51,901 nt of DNA. Origin: Gammaproteobacteria bacterium. Its GTDB lineage: Bacteria; Pseudomonadota; Gammaproteobacteria; Steroidobacterales; JABDKV01. How positions within the stretch are numbered: position 1 is the first letter of the stretch; every line of letters starts with the position of its first letter. Positions 17,562 to 26,159 of this stretch are shown piece by piece. The DNA lies in NCBI GenBank assembly GCA_024638445.1, contig JAHEKH010000009.1:1-51901 (forward strand), written 5' to 3'. The position numbers and the translations under genes are program-made. Below the pieces are notes generated by a model. The model worked only from the letters and a program-made list of their open reading frames with translations, made no database searches and was not told the DNA's origin.

Positions 17562-18065
17562 CTAGCGCCGTCGCCGCAGCAGGCCGGCCACGATCAGCCC
17601 GAGTCCGGTCAGGAACAACAGGCCGGGTTCGCTGACCACGATCACATTATTGCTGTTGCCGGCGGCAGGCGCGGGCGCCGTTGCAACCGGAACCCTGTCA
17701 AATCCGCCCTGATGCAGCATCGGGGTCGACACGGTGGGCATTGACATGGCCTGGGTGAGGACGACGGGACGAACCCGCGTTTCGACCGTTACGATCATAG
17801 CGGTGAGGTTACCCTCGTCGCCAAGTTCGACGGCCTGGGTGCCGAAATAAGCGCCATCGAAGATCAGTCCATCCTGGCTCCAGATCTTCAGCCGGGTCGA
17901 GTCGACAGCAGCACTTTCCGGCGCCTGGGCGAAGCTCACCAGGCGTCGCAACTCGGTGCCGTTGTCGGTTGCCGCGACCAGTTTGAATGACGTTCCCAGC
18001 GGTGCTGCCACGGCACCACCGCTGACGGCAGCCAGCAACAACAAAGCAAGCATCTTGTTTTTCAT
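17562..18065 (-). CDS. PEP-CTERM sorting-domain protein
   Basis: A 167-aa exported protein with both sorting signals of the exosortase system. The N-terminal signal peptide is MKNKMLALLLLAAVSGGAVAA. The C-terminal tripartite signal is an S-E-P-G motif (a variant of VPEPG), a hydrophobic helix (LLFLTGLGLIVAGLL) and an RRRR cluster. XrtA-type exosortases are believed to process such tails before surface release or attachment. The body (about 120 residues) has no catalytic motif; a Pro/Ala/Asn linker precedes the tail. The ATG at 18065 is chosen because it opens the signal peptide; an upstream ATG at 18179 would cover the promoter. A -24/-12 promoter lies 43 bp upstream and a strong terminator follows, so the gene is monocistronic. 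Confidence 0.9.
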   Translation of the reverse strand: MKNKMLALLLLAAVSGGAVAAPLGTSFKLVAATDNGTELRRLVSFAQAPESAAVDSTRLKIWSQDGLIFDGAYFGTQAVELGDEGNLTAMIVTVETRVRPVVLTQAMSMPTVSTPMLHQGGFDRVPVATAPAPAAGNSNNVIVVSEPGLLFLTGLGLIVAGLLRRRR

Positions 18066-18107
18066 ATTGTGAACCGCATGTGTAATAGCCTTCGTTGGGG
18101 CTAGAGG

Positions 18108-18123
18108 AGCAATTCCCATACCA
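18108..18123 (-). promoter_or_regulatory. Sigma-54 (-24/-12) promoter of the PEP-CTERM gene
   Basis: On the minus strand the sequence TGGTATGGGAATTGCT matches the RpoN consensus TGGCAC-N5-TTGCW at every invariant base: GG and GC spaced by N10, with a complete TTGCT. The predicted start is near 18097, about 30 nt before the ATG. A palindrome CAATATTG (18152-18159) lies about 30 bp further upstream and might belong to an activator site. PrsR, encoded in this window, is the natural activator. Confidence 0.75.
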
Positions 18124-18213
18124 GAAAAAGCTAACTGGCTGACGATACTGGCAATATTGAAATCGCGGCTGTCAAGCAATGTAACGCCTGTAAAGGGCGT
18201 CGACAGGCAATAG

Positions 18214-19389
18214 TTACAGACCTTGAACGCCTGTACGCCGGGCTGCTTTCAGCACGTCGATCAGCTCTCGCGCAATTGCCCCGATCTCTTCGGGGATCAT
18301 CGTGTGGCTCAATGAAAGACAGAAGCCGTCGCGACCGATGGCGGCAGCGTTGGCTCGCCGGGTGTCTGGCGCAAAGCTTTCCAATGCCCGCTCGCGATAG
18401 AGTTCCGGGCATACTCCGGTCCCACAGGCAACGCCTCGCCGTCCCAGCTCATCGACCACTACGTCGCGTATCGCGGGTTCCTGCAGACGCAAGGGGAACC
18501 GGTACCATGCCGGCTCCACGCCGGGTTTTGACCCGGGCAAGACCAGGCCAGGCACTCCGGACAAACGTTCGAGCAGCAGGTCCGCATGGGCCCGGCGGCG
18601 CGCCAGCCATCCGTCCAGCTTTTGCAGCTGCACGCGACCGATGGCGGACTGCATTTCCGTCAGCCGCCAGTTGGTGCCGGGCGATTCGTGGACCCATCGA
18701 TAACGATTCGCCGCGCGGGCACCGCCGTCTTCACGCTTGCCGTGATCGCGGTAAGCGCTCGCGATCCTGGCGGCGTCGGGGCTGCGCAACAGCAGCATAC
18801 CGCCCTCGCCCCCGGTACTGAGGATTTTGTCCTGGCAAAAGGAAAAAGCCGCGGCATCGCCAAAACTGCCGGCACGGCGTCCGTCCAGCAGCGCGCCGTG
18901 TGCCTGCGCACAGTCCTCGATGACCCATAGATCATGCGCCTTCGCCAGCTGGACGATATCCCGCATCGGGCAGGTTCGGCCGTACAGGTGCACGGCAATG
19001 ATGGCGCGACTGCGAGGCCCGATACACCCAGCCACAGTCGCCGCATCGAGCGTCTGCCCCTCGGCCGAGACATCGGCAAATACCGGGTTGGCGCCACATG
19101 ACAGCACACAGCTGGCGGTCGCAACGAAACTCGTCGACGGAACGATGACCTCGTCACCTGGGCCGACACCCAGCGCGAGCAGAGCGAGTTCCAGTGCCAC
19201 CGTACCGTTGGCGAGCGCAACGCCATAAGGCATGCCCACGTAGCGAGCAAACTCCGCCTCGAAGGCACGACCCTCGGTGCCGGTACGGTAGTTGGTCAGG
19301 CCGCTGCGCAGAACGCGGGTAACCGCTGCAATCTCGTCATCATCGTGCTGCGGCCAGCCGCCTGAAGCTGTTTTTGGGTCATCAGTCAT
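18214..19389 (-). CDS. DegT/DnrJ/EryC1/StrS-family PLP aminotransferase
   Basis: Sugar aminotransferase-family enzyme, 391 aa. It has the fold-type I PLP layout: NGTVALELALLALGVGPGDEVIVP-type N-terminal segment, cofactor Asp159 (VIEDCAQAHGA) and the PLP lysine Lys188 in FCQDKILSTGGEGG. Such enzymes transfer an amino group to a nucleotide-linked keto-sugar, giving amino sugars for surface polysaccharides. Its start overlaps the stop of the Wzi-like gene by 8 nt. The pair lies near the exopolysaccharide locus but is separated from it by fieF and the PEP-CTERM gene. The precise sugar substrate cannot be told from sequence. Confidence 0.88.
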   Translation of the reverse strand: MTDDPKTASGGWPQHDDDEIAAVTRVLRSGLTNYRTGTEGRAFEAEFARYVGMPYGVALANGTVALELALLALGVGPGDEVIVPSTSFVATASCVLSCGANPVFADVSAEGQTLDAATVAGCIGPRSRAIIAVHLYGRTCPMRDIVQLAKAHDLWVIEDCAQAHGALLDGRRAGSFGDAAAFSFCQDKILSTGGEGGMLLLRSPDAARIASAYRDHGKREDGGARAANRYRWVHESPGTNWRLTEMQSAIGRVQLQKLDGWLARRRAHADLLLERLSGVPGLVLPGSKPGVEPAWYRFPLRLQEPAIRDVVVDELGRRGVACGTGVCPELYRERALESFAPDTRRANAAAIGRDGFCLSLSHTMIPEEIGAIARELIDVLKAARRTGVQGL

Positions 19390-20869
19390 GGGCGGCCGGC
19401 CAGGATTGCTGCCAGGCCAGGTAAACCTGTGACTCCAGTTGCGTCGGTGCGCTGGCCGGGTTGCTGTAAATCAGGGCAAGGCCCAGGCGAAGCAGGCCAC
19501 CAGCCAGCGGACGCCGGTTATCGAGCCATAGCTCCCAGCGGTCCTCGCCCTGCCCGGAAACGGTGTGTGCGCCCCTGCCCTCGCGACCGTCAGTATTGAC
19601 GTCAATGCGCCGCAATGCACCGCTCCAGGCGCGGTCGCCGTCGACCCAGCTCCCGCCAAGCGCAACCATCAGGCTGTCGTTGTCCATCGCATGGCCGATT
19701 GAACGGCCGCGATAGCGGTAGCCGTCCTGGTAAATAAAATGCTCGTAGGCGATGTTGAACCGCGGGGTGTTCTTGTAGAACTCCACGGTCGTGTCGGCGA
19801 CCTCGGCGTGCAGCCGCAGACTGCCGCCATTAAAGCCGCGCCAGTATTCTGCCCCGGCCAGCCCAACCAGGCGGGACGGCAGACTGCCCGCCTCGTCCTC
19901 GCCGATCATCTGCAGGTAAACGGCAACCGGCATACTGTCCAGCGGCGGCAGCCATCGCAGGTCGATACCACCGAGCTGGTTTCCCGGCTCGTTGTCGATA
20001 GATATGCCGTCGTCGTCACGATTGTCACGTCCTGCCAGCAGCTTCAGCAGACTCCCAATGTCCTCCGGCCTGCCCTCTCCGCCCCACTGCGCACTGCGCG
20101 AGAACGCAATCTCGAGGCGGGGATGTGGACGCAGACCGAACCTCAGTCCGAGCAGGCGGGCACCGGCAACGCTGCGACCGCTCTCCATCCTGCCGGCGAA
20201 AATTTTCCAGTCCGTTGCGCCCATCCAGCTCAGCCACGGCGACTCGAACCGGATCGGCCTTATCGTGTCCAGGGCTATGCCGGGCACGGGACGTGCATTG
20301 GTCGACAGCACCAGGCTGGACTCGCGGCCGGGCCCCCACCAGCGGGGTACCTGGCCGGCGGAAAGCAGCCATGAGCCCGCTCGCCAGCCAACGTAGGAAC
20401 CGTCCAGCCGCGCCCGGCGACGGTCGACGCGGGTGCGTTCCTGCAGCGTCAGGCTCAGGCGCAAAGACAGCCTGTCGTGCCTGCCGCTCACCGTGCCGGT
20501 TACACCCGTACCGCGCGGCTGGTAACCAAAGCGGCGCAACGCAACCGTCTCGTCGGTCACCGCCGTTTCCAGCGTGACCCGGTTGCTGCTGTCCAGCCGG
20601 CTGGACAGCCTGTGCCAGGCGCCGCGAATCTCGGCGCGATAGCCCGGCGGCACGGCCACCCGGTCCATTTCCTCGCGTAACGCGACCGCCGACAACGGCC
20701 AGCCACCGACCGGCATGCTCAGCAGCCCGGCGTCTGACAGCAGGAGGATGTCGTCCCGCAGCCCGGTATCGTCCGGGTACAGCAAAATCTCGCCGTCTGC
20801 CCCGGCATTGCCGGCGATGAGCAGCAGCACGGCCAATACGGCTCGCGGCCGCCGGACGGGTTTATTCAT
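19382..20869 (-). CDS. Wzi-like capsule assembly outer-membrane protein
   Basis: A 495-aa outer-membrane protein with signal peptide (cleavage near NAGA-DG) and the Caps_assemb_Wzi family pattern. An N-terminal segment LYPDDTGLRDDILLLSDAGLL is followed by a barrel with the hallmark SAGQVPRWWGPGRESSLVLS-like stretch and many amphipathic strands. Wzi proteins bind capsule or exopolysaccharide at the cell surface. It is translationally coupled to the aminotransferase downstream. The divergent 130-bp gap to the coiled-coil gene holds only a weak -10-like hexamer (CATAAT, 20968-20973) pointing the other way. Confidence 0.82.
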   Translation of the reverse strand: MNKPVRRPRAVLAVLLLIAGNAGADGEILLYPDDTGLRDDILLLSDAGLLSMPVGGWPLSAVALREEMDRVAVPPGYRAEIRGAWHRLSSRLDSSNRVTLETAVTDETVALRRFGYQPRGTGVTGTVSGRHDRLSLRLSLTLQERTRVDRRRARLDGSYVGWRAGSWLLSAGQVPRWWGPGRESSLVLSTNARPVPGIALDTIRPIRFESPWLSWMGATDWKIFAGRMESGRSVAGARLLGLRFGLRPHPRLEIAFSRSAQWGGEGRPEDIGSLLKLLAGRDNRDDDGISIDNEPGNQLGGIDLRWLPPLDSMPVAVYLQMIGEDEAGSLPSRLVGLAGAEYWRGFNGGSLRLHAEVADTTVEFYKNTPRFNIAYEHFIYQDGYRYRGRSIGHAMDNDSLMVALGGSWVDGDRAWSGALRRIDVNTDGREGRGAHTVSGQGEDRWELWLDNRRPLAGGLLRLGLALIYSNPASAPTQLESQVYLAWQQSWPAAHD

Positions 20870-20999
20870 GAGCGGCGATCATCGGGGATACCCGTCGGGG
20901 CGTCAAATAGCCAACGTTTATTGGGCGGTATGTGCGCGAGATCATATTTTAGGGACGCTTTCTTTGCCATAATCTGCCTGACTTGGCCCGGAGCAGCGA

Positions 21000-23693
21000 A
21001 TGAAACGACTCCTCGCGGTGTTGGCCGGCGTCGCCGCGCTGGTGTTGCTGGGTGCGCTCCTGTTGCGCGATCTTTCCGTCGTGCCGGATCGTCCGGCACC
21101 TGAAATGATCGAGTCACAGGGTAGCCCGGAACTGTCGCTGAAACTGTCAACGACGCTCGCCCAGGTGCCGGTCACGGCCCCGCAGCCGCCAGCCACCCGG
21201 CTGGACCAGGTCGTGAGGGGCACCCGCCAGCTATTCGAGCCGCTGTCCCGCACCGAAGCGGGCAATCATCGGTACCTGTTTTACCTCGCTGCCGCAAGCC
21301 TGGTTGGCCTGATGCTGGGCGCAGCCTTCCGGCGCCGCATGCAGCCGGCTGTGGAAGAACACGTCCAGGATATAAAACACGCACTGGCCGAACGCGACGA
21401 CGCCATTCGCGATCTCGAACGGGAAATGGAACGCCGCGCCGCATCCGCGGCGGAGCACCTGAACCAGCCGCTGCACGAGGAACTGGCGCAACGCGACGAT
21501 CGCATCAGCAACCTGAATGACGACCTCTCCGCCCGCGACGCCCGGCTGGCTACCCAGGCGGCCGAACTCGAGGAAAAGACATTGCGGCTGCGGGCACTGG
21601 AGGACGAGTTTTCCAGCCTGGGCGAACGGGACGGTCCGCTCGAGCGCGAACTGGAACAGCGAAGTCACGAGTTGGAGCAACTCGAGCAAGAGGTGGCCAC
21701 CCGCCGGGGCGAGGTAGTTGCCCTGCAGGAAGAATTGTCCGCTGCCGTCAGCCGCAACAACCGGCTGGAAAAACAGCGCGATGAGCTGCGCGCAGAACGT
21801 GACGAGCTGAAAGCGTCAGCGGATGAAATCGAAGCCGAGCTGGGCAACACGTCTGCCAGCCTGGCGGAGAACCAGGCGGACCTGGCCACCTGGAAGGATT
21901 CGGTCAGCGCGCTGGAAAAGGAAATTGAGTACCGGACCGAGAGTATCGAACAGCTCGAGAACGACCTCGACGGCGCGAACGAGACTATCGACCGACTGCG
22001 CAAGGAGCGCAACACGCTCGATGAGCAAATCGATGCGCTGCAGGCCAGGCTCGACCAGCGCACCAGCGAGCTCGAAAAAACAATCAGCGAAAAGGACCGC
22101 AGGATTCGCGAGCTGGATGCCGGTCTGGAGGAAAAAACCCGGCAGCTTGTTGCACTGGCAGAAGAGAAGACCGGTCAGGACACGCTGATTGGGGAACTGC
22201 GGCGGGAAATCGACGCAGATCACCAGCAGATCCTGGCCCTGGAGACGGAGATCGACGGATTTGCGGTCGATCGCGAAAGGCTGAAGGCGTGGGAATCGAC
22301 GCTCGACACCTATCGTGGCGACCTGAACAGTCGCGACCAGATTATCGCTACGCTGAGAGAAGACACGGCACGGCTGGCCGACACCGAGCAGCAGGTCCTG
22401 GACCAGCAGGAAACAATTGCCGAGCTCGAGGGCGAGATTGACCGACAGTCGACGCTGGCCAGCACCCTGAAACGCGGTGTCGACTCACTGCGCCACTACA
22501 AGGATGACTGCGAGACGCGGGAACGTGAAGTCGAGGAGCTGCAGCTCGAGCTCGGGCAGGCGCGCGACGAAATCGAGGAATGGCGAAACCGCATCCCGCC
22601 GCTCGAGGACGCCCTGCAGCAGCGCGATCGCGACATCGACCGTTTAGCCGCCGAAGCCGATCGACGCACCGTCGAGATGAATGCGCTCGAACAGGAGCTG
22701 GCGGACTGGCGCGTCAAGATGACCGCCATGGAAGCCGAGCTGCGCGAACGTGATGCCGGGCTGGAGGACCTGCGCGCGGAGGCCGACCGGAACCGCGAAC
22801 ATTTGTCGGAGCTGGACCAGGTTCGTTCCGAGCTGGAAGAGACCCGCACCGGCCTGGAAGCCGCCGAAGCGGATGCTGCCGCAGCCGCAAACGATCGCGA
22901 TCGGCTGGCGACAGAGCTGGGCGAGCTGCGTGAAGTCGAGCAGAAGCTGGCGGCCTGGGATTCCACGATTTCGACGCTACAGAGCGATTTACGCGAGCGC
23001 GAACGCACGCTGGACTCAATGCTGGATGATTTCGGCGCGCTGGTTGGCTCGCAGGTGTCGGTGCCCGGCTGGAGTGCGGCCCTGGACGGCCTCCGCCTGA
23101 AAGGAGAACAGGATGTACGTGAGCTGCAATCGCTGCGGGCGGAAATCGAGCGGCTGCAGGAGACAGCTGCAGACCGTGATGCACTGAAAAGCGAGGCCGA
23201 GGCCCGCAGCTCAGAACTTGCCGAACTGCAGGAATCGCTGGCGCGGCTGGAACGGGATGCAGCCGACGCCGAATCCCTGCGTCACCAGCTACACGAACGC
23301 AACGCCGATCTCGAGGCCGTCCGTGACGACCTGCACCGTAACCAGGATGCGCTCAACCGGGCCGACAACGCCGAACTGGCGCTTGCACGGCTGGAGGAAA
23401 AAGCGGCTGAACTCGAGACGGCACTGCGGGACCGCGACTCCCGCATCGAGGAACTGCAGTTCGAGGCTGCCGACTGGATTGACAAGCACTCAACCTTGAA
23501 TTCACGGTACGAATCGCAGACTGAATCTCTCGCTGGCCTGCAGCAGGAACTGGTGAGCCTGGCCGAACGCTACGAGGCACAACGGGAGACGATCCAGAAA
23601 ATGCGTGAGGAAAAAATCAGTTCCGACAGCGAAACGGAGCTGCCCACATTGACTGCGGTAGTCCAGCCCGGCCAGGAGAGCTCAGGCAGCTGA
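21000..23693 (+). CDS. Large coiled-coil membrane protein with Trp-anchored repeats
   Basis: An 897-aa protein I do not recognise as a named family. It has a TM helix at 4-23, a ~70-residue Pro-rich loop, a second TM near 92-110, then about 780 residues of nearly unbroken coiled coil, presumably cytoplasmic. Within the coil, a motif of the form [L/I]-x-x-W-x3-[hydrophobic]-x2-L/M-...-R-[D/E] recurs around Trp298, Trp431, Trp528, Trp570, Trp653 and Trp826. Charge-rich RDxxI steps follow most copies. GGAG lies upstream of the ATG. It is monocistronic, with 3 bp to the convergent cNMP-fold gene. A structural or scaffold role is likely; function unknown. Confidence 0.8.
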   Translation: MKRLLAVLAGVAALVLLGALLLRDLSVVPDRPAPEMIESQGSPELSLKLSTTLAQVPVTAPQPPATRLDQVVRGTRQLFEPLSRTEAGNHRYLFYLAAASLVGLMLGAAFRRRMQPAVEEHVQDIKHALAERDDAIRDLEREMERRAASAAEHLNQPLHEELAQRDDRISNLNDDLSARDARLATQAAELEEKTLRLRALEDEFSSLGERDGPLERELEQRSHELEQLEQEVATRRGEVVALQEELSAAVSRNNRLEKQRDELRAERDELKASADEIEAELGNTSASLAENQADLATWKDSVSALEKEIEYRTESIEQLENDLDGANETIDRLRKERNTLDEQIDALQARLDQRTSELEKTISEKDRRIRELDAGLEEKTRQLVALAEEKTGQDTLIGELRREIDADHQQILALETEIDGFAVDRERLKAWESTLDTYRGDLNSRDQIIATLREDTARLADTEQQVLDQQETIAELEGEIDRQSTLASTLKRGVDSLRHYKDDCETREREVEELQLELGQARDEIEEWRNRIPPLEDALQQRDRDIDRLAAEADRRTVEMNALEQELADWRVKMTAMEAELRERDAGLEDLRAEADRNREHLSELDQVRSELEETRTGLEAAEADAAAAANDRDRLATELGELREVEQKLAAWDSTISTLQSDLRERERTLDSMLDDFGALVGSQVSVPGWSAALDGLRLKGEQDVRELQSLRAEIERLQETAADRDALKSEAEARSSELAELQESLARLERDAADAESLRHQLHERNADLEAVRDDLHRNQDALNRADNAELALARLEEKAAELETALRDRDSRIEELQFEAADWIDKHSTLNSRYESQTESLAGLQQELVSLAERYEAQRETIQKMREEKISSDSETELPTLTAVVQPGQESSGS

Positions 23694-23696
23694 GAA

Positions 23697-24191
23697 TCAG
23701 CTGGCGGTCGTACTGAGCGCCGCTATCCGGCGTGACTGCAGCTGGAAAAGATTGCGGTAGACCGCAAAACCGGCGGCGGCGTCAGAGTCCGCAATGCGCT
23801 CGAAATTTTTCCGGGAGAGCACCAGCACCTGTGAGGGCTCGGTCGCCACAATCGACGCCGGGTCCGGGAGCATGTCATCGGCAAGCGCTGACTCGCCAAA
23901 GCTGTCCCCGGTGACAAAGCACTCCAGGCTCAGCATGGCGTTGTCGCCGTAGCGGGTGAGCTGGTGACTGGGCAGCAGCACGACAAAGCGGCCGGAAATT
24001 ACGACGTGCAGCCCGGTCGATACCTCGCCTTCTACCGCAGCCTCCTCGAGCGCCGCATAGCTGCGAATCTCGACCTTTTTCGCCAGCCTTTTCAGCGTCC
24101 CCGTGGAGAGGCCGGAGAAAATTCTGCAGGCCGCCAGCCTGTTCTCGATGGATTCGGTAACGGGTTGTGGCCCCAGGGCGATGGCAGACAT
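23697..24191 (-). CDS. Stand-alone cyclic-nucleotide-binding-fold protein
   Basis: A 164-aa protein made of a single cNMP-binding (CRP-like) beta-roll (about 25-140) with no DNA-binding helix-turn-helix. The phosphate-binding cassette is present as GDSFGESAL, but the usual Arg that contacts the cyclic phosphate is replaced: the sequence is DPASIVAT, where R-[ST]-A is expected. It may therefore bind another ligand or none. CGGAG precedes the ATG. The gene is followed convergently, 3 bp away, by the coiled-coil protein. A regulatory subunit role is an inference from fold only. Confidence 0.78.
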   Translation of the reverse strand: MSAIALGPQPVTESIENRLAACRIFSGLSTGTLKRLAKKVEIRSYAALEEAAVEGEVSTGLHVVISGRFVVLLPSHQLTRYGDNAMLSLECFVTGDSFGESALADDMLPDPASIVATEPSQVLVLSRKNFERIADSDAAAGFAVYRNLFQLQSRRIAALSTTAS

Positions 24192-24278
24192 AACGACTCC
24201 GGTTCGGTGCTATGACTCATTGGAGCAGTGCCCGGCCGGAGACGACAGGCCCATCGGAAAAGAAATGCAAACTCGAGG

Positions 24279-24944
24279 TTAAAAAGTGTCAACCAAGACG
24301 TCGAGCTGGTGTTCGCCGTAGCCGTTCAGCAGCGCCGCGACCCGGTCTGCATCGCGAACCTGGATGCTGTCTACCAGCTGGTGCAGCAGGTTGCACAGGC
24401 GTTCTATCTCGTGCGGTCCGGAGTCCAGCACCCGGTAAAAACAGCGGCTGAACACCGGGCGGAGATCGTGCATCATCCGGGTCAGGTAGACATTGTCCGC
24501 AAGCTTGCAGGCAACGTCCGCAATCACGTGACTGAGATTGATTAACGCGAGAATATCGCTATCGGCCACGGGGGCCTCCAGCGTTTCGCGGATCGACAGA
24601 ATGGGAGCAAGGTCAGCGGGGTCCTGCCACCCCACCGCCGCCGAGCGGGCAAGCGTCACGTAAAGCGGCATTAATACAGCGAAGAGATCACGAACCCTTT
24701 TCTCGCTCAGGGATGTTACGACAGCCCCGCGACGCGGACGGAGCTCGACCAGGTGACGGCGCTCGAGGATCTGCATCGCCTCACGGACCGAGCCCCGGCT
24801 TACACCGAATGCCGACGTCACCCGGGCCTCCTGGACCCGCTCGCCCGGTGCCAGCTCACCGCGAACGATCAATTCGGTCAGGTGGTCGGCGACCTGCGCG
24901 GGGACACCCGGCAGCAGCGAGAGAGAGGAGGTTTCAGCGAGCAT
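24279..24944 (-). CDS. GntR-family transcriptional regulator (FadR/FCD subfamily)
   Basis: A 221-aa regulator. The winged helix-turn-helix (15-80) contains LAPGERVQEARVTSAFGVSR and GSVREAMQILERRHLVEL, typical of GntR. The C-terminal all-helical FCD ligand domain (about 95-215) has the Asp/His-type metal and ligand positions (INLSHVIADVA, MMHDLRPVF). It is divergent from alkB across 114 bp that contain a TNGTNNNACNA-like site and a sigma-70 promoter facing alkB. It probably represses or activates alkB and its own gene in response to a carboxylic acid or an alkane-oxidation product. That ligand is inferred from the neighbour and is not visible in the sequence. Confidence 0.88.
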   Translation of the reverse strand: MLAETSSLSLLPGVPAQVADHLTELIVRGELAPGERVQEARVTSAFGVSRGSVREAMQILERRHLVELRPRRGAVVTSLSEKRVRDLFAVLMPLYVTLARSAAVGWQDPADLAPILSIRETLEAPVADSDILALINLSHVIADVACKLADNVYLTRMMHDLRPVFSRCFYRVLDSGPHEIERLCNLLHQLVDSIQVRDADRVAALLNGYGEHQLDVLVDTF

Positions 24945-24951
24945 GCCTAGA

Positions 24952-24962
24952 TTGTCCTACAG
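24952..24962. promoter_or_regulatory. Candidate GntR/FCD operator
   Basis: TTGTCCTACAG matches the FCD-type consensus TNGTNNNACNA at all but the last base and contains the perfect inverted repeat TGT-CCT-ACA. A wider inverted repeat, ATTGTC...GACAAT (24951-24970), extends into the alkB -35 box. The site lies 7 bp upstream of the gntR start codon, so binding would affect both genes. Confidence 0.5.
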
Positions 24963-24963
24963 T

Positions 24964-24992
24964 TTGACAATCCTGGCAAGAGACTGCATAGT
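24964..24992 (+). promoter_or_regulatory. Sigma-70 promoter of alkB
   Basis: A perfect -35 box TTGACA (24964-24969), a 17-bp spacer and a -10 box CATAGT (24987-24992, 4 of 6 matches). The predicted start is near 24999, giving a leader of about 60 nt before the TTG start codon. The -35 box lies inside the wider ATTGTC/GACAAT inverted repeat, which suggests repression by the divergent GntR protein. Confidence 0.65.
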
Positions 24993-25058
24993 GTGATCCG
25001 CGTCCCCCGGCCCGGACATCGTGGGTGATTACACTGAGAAGCTCGGCGGAGAACTGTC

Positions 25059-26159
25059 TTGTCCAATACACGCGCCCTGCAGCTGAAGAAGTACGGCTAC
25101 CTCGTCTTCCTCATGACACCGGCCCTGCCCCTGCTGGCCGTCTGGCTCGGATACCGAACCGGCGCGCATAACCTGTTTGCCTGGCTGACGGTTGCCGAGG
25201 TGTACGTGCTGATTCCCATCGCCGATGCCCTCATCGGCCAGGATCGCTCAAACCCCGGTGATGACGACATCGACCGGCTGCTCAACGACCGTTGGTACAA
25301 GTTCCTTCTCCTGGCCTGCGTACCGATGATGATCTTCCTGCTCGGGTACGGCGGCTATGTCTATGCGACCTGGGATCTGAATCTCGCCGGCCAGGCAGGG
25401 TGGATCGTATCGATCGGAATCGTCAGCGGAGTCCTGGCCATCAACGCTGCGCATGAACTGGTTCACAAGGCTTCGCGATTCCAGCAATTCTGCGGTGGCC
25501 TGCTGATGTCGATGGTCTGTTACCCCGGCTTCAAGATCGAACACGTGCGTGGACATCACGTCCACGTGTCTACGCCGCGCGACGCCTCGTCGTCGCGGTA
25601 CAACCAGTCGCTGTACCATTTCCTGCCACGGGCCTACTACCACAATTTCCGCAATGCGTGGCGGCTCGAAGCCGACCGCCTGCAATACCGGGGGTATTCG
25701 GCATTCAGCTGGCGTAACGAGCTGGTCTGGTGGTACCTGCTCTCACTGGCTATCGCCGGCGGCTTCTATTTCACGCTCGGAATTCCCGGACTGGCATATT
25801 TCCTGCTGCAGAGTTTTACGGCCGTGACCTTCCTGGAAATCGTCAACTATCTCGAGCACTACGGTCTCGAGCGGCGGCGGCTGGAGAACGGCCGCTATGA
25901 ACGGACGACCCACCTGCATTCCTGGAATTCCAACTTTCTGCTCACCAACCTGCTGCTGTTCCAGCTGCAGAGGCACTCGGATCATCACGAAAACCCGCGT
26001 CGCGAATACCAGCTGTTGCGCCACTATGAGGATAGCCCGCAGCTGCCGGCCGGTTATGCCACGATGATGCTGCTGACGCTGGTGCCACCGTTGTGGCGCC
26101 GGGTCATGAACCCGCGGGTCGAGGCTTTTTACCGTCAGCGCGAGGCTGTAGCCGCGTAA
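25059..26159 (+). CDS. alkB: Alkane 1-monooxygenase (AlkB family)
   Basis: Integral-membrane non-haem di-iron hydroxylase, 366 aa. All AlkB histidine boxes are present: HELVH (132-136), EHVRGHH (161-167), the AlkB hallmark NYLEHYGL (263-270) and LQRHSDHH (303-310). About six TM helices surround them. The enzyme hydroxylates the terminal carbon of medium-chain alkanes using rubredoxin as electron donor; no rubredoxin gene is nearby. The start is TTG, chosen because GGAG lies 7 nt before it. The 3' end overlaps the convergent dehydrogenase gene by 56 bp. Related XylM-type enzymes share these boxes, so the substrate range is not certain. Confidence 0.93.
   Translation: MSNTRALQLKKYGYLVFLMTPALPLLAVWLGYRTGAHNLFAWLTVAEVYVLIPIADALIGQDRSNPGDDDIDRLLNDRWYKFLLLACVPMMIFLLGYGGYVYATWDLNLAGQAGWIVSIGIVSGVLAINAAHELVHKASRFQQFCGGLLMSMVCYPGFKIEHVRGHHVHVSTPRDASSSRYNQSLYHFLPRAYYHNFRNAWRLEADRLQYRGYSAFSWRNELVWWYLLSLAIAGGFYFTLGIPGLAYFLLQSFTAVTFLEIVNYLEHYGLERRRLENGRYERTTHLHSWNSNFLLTNLLLFQLQRHSDHHENPRREYQLLRHYEDSPQLPAGYATMMLLTLVPPLWRRVMNPRVEAFYRQREAVAA

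Noticed and set aside
20866-21150. 94-codon minus-strand frame covering the wzi/coiled-coil gap
   Set aside because: No signal or domain, and it overlaps the start of the coiled-coil gene, which has a clear ribosome site.
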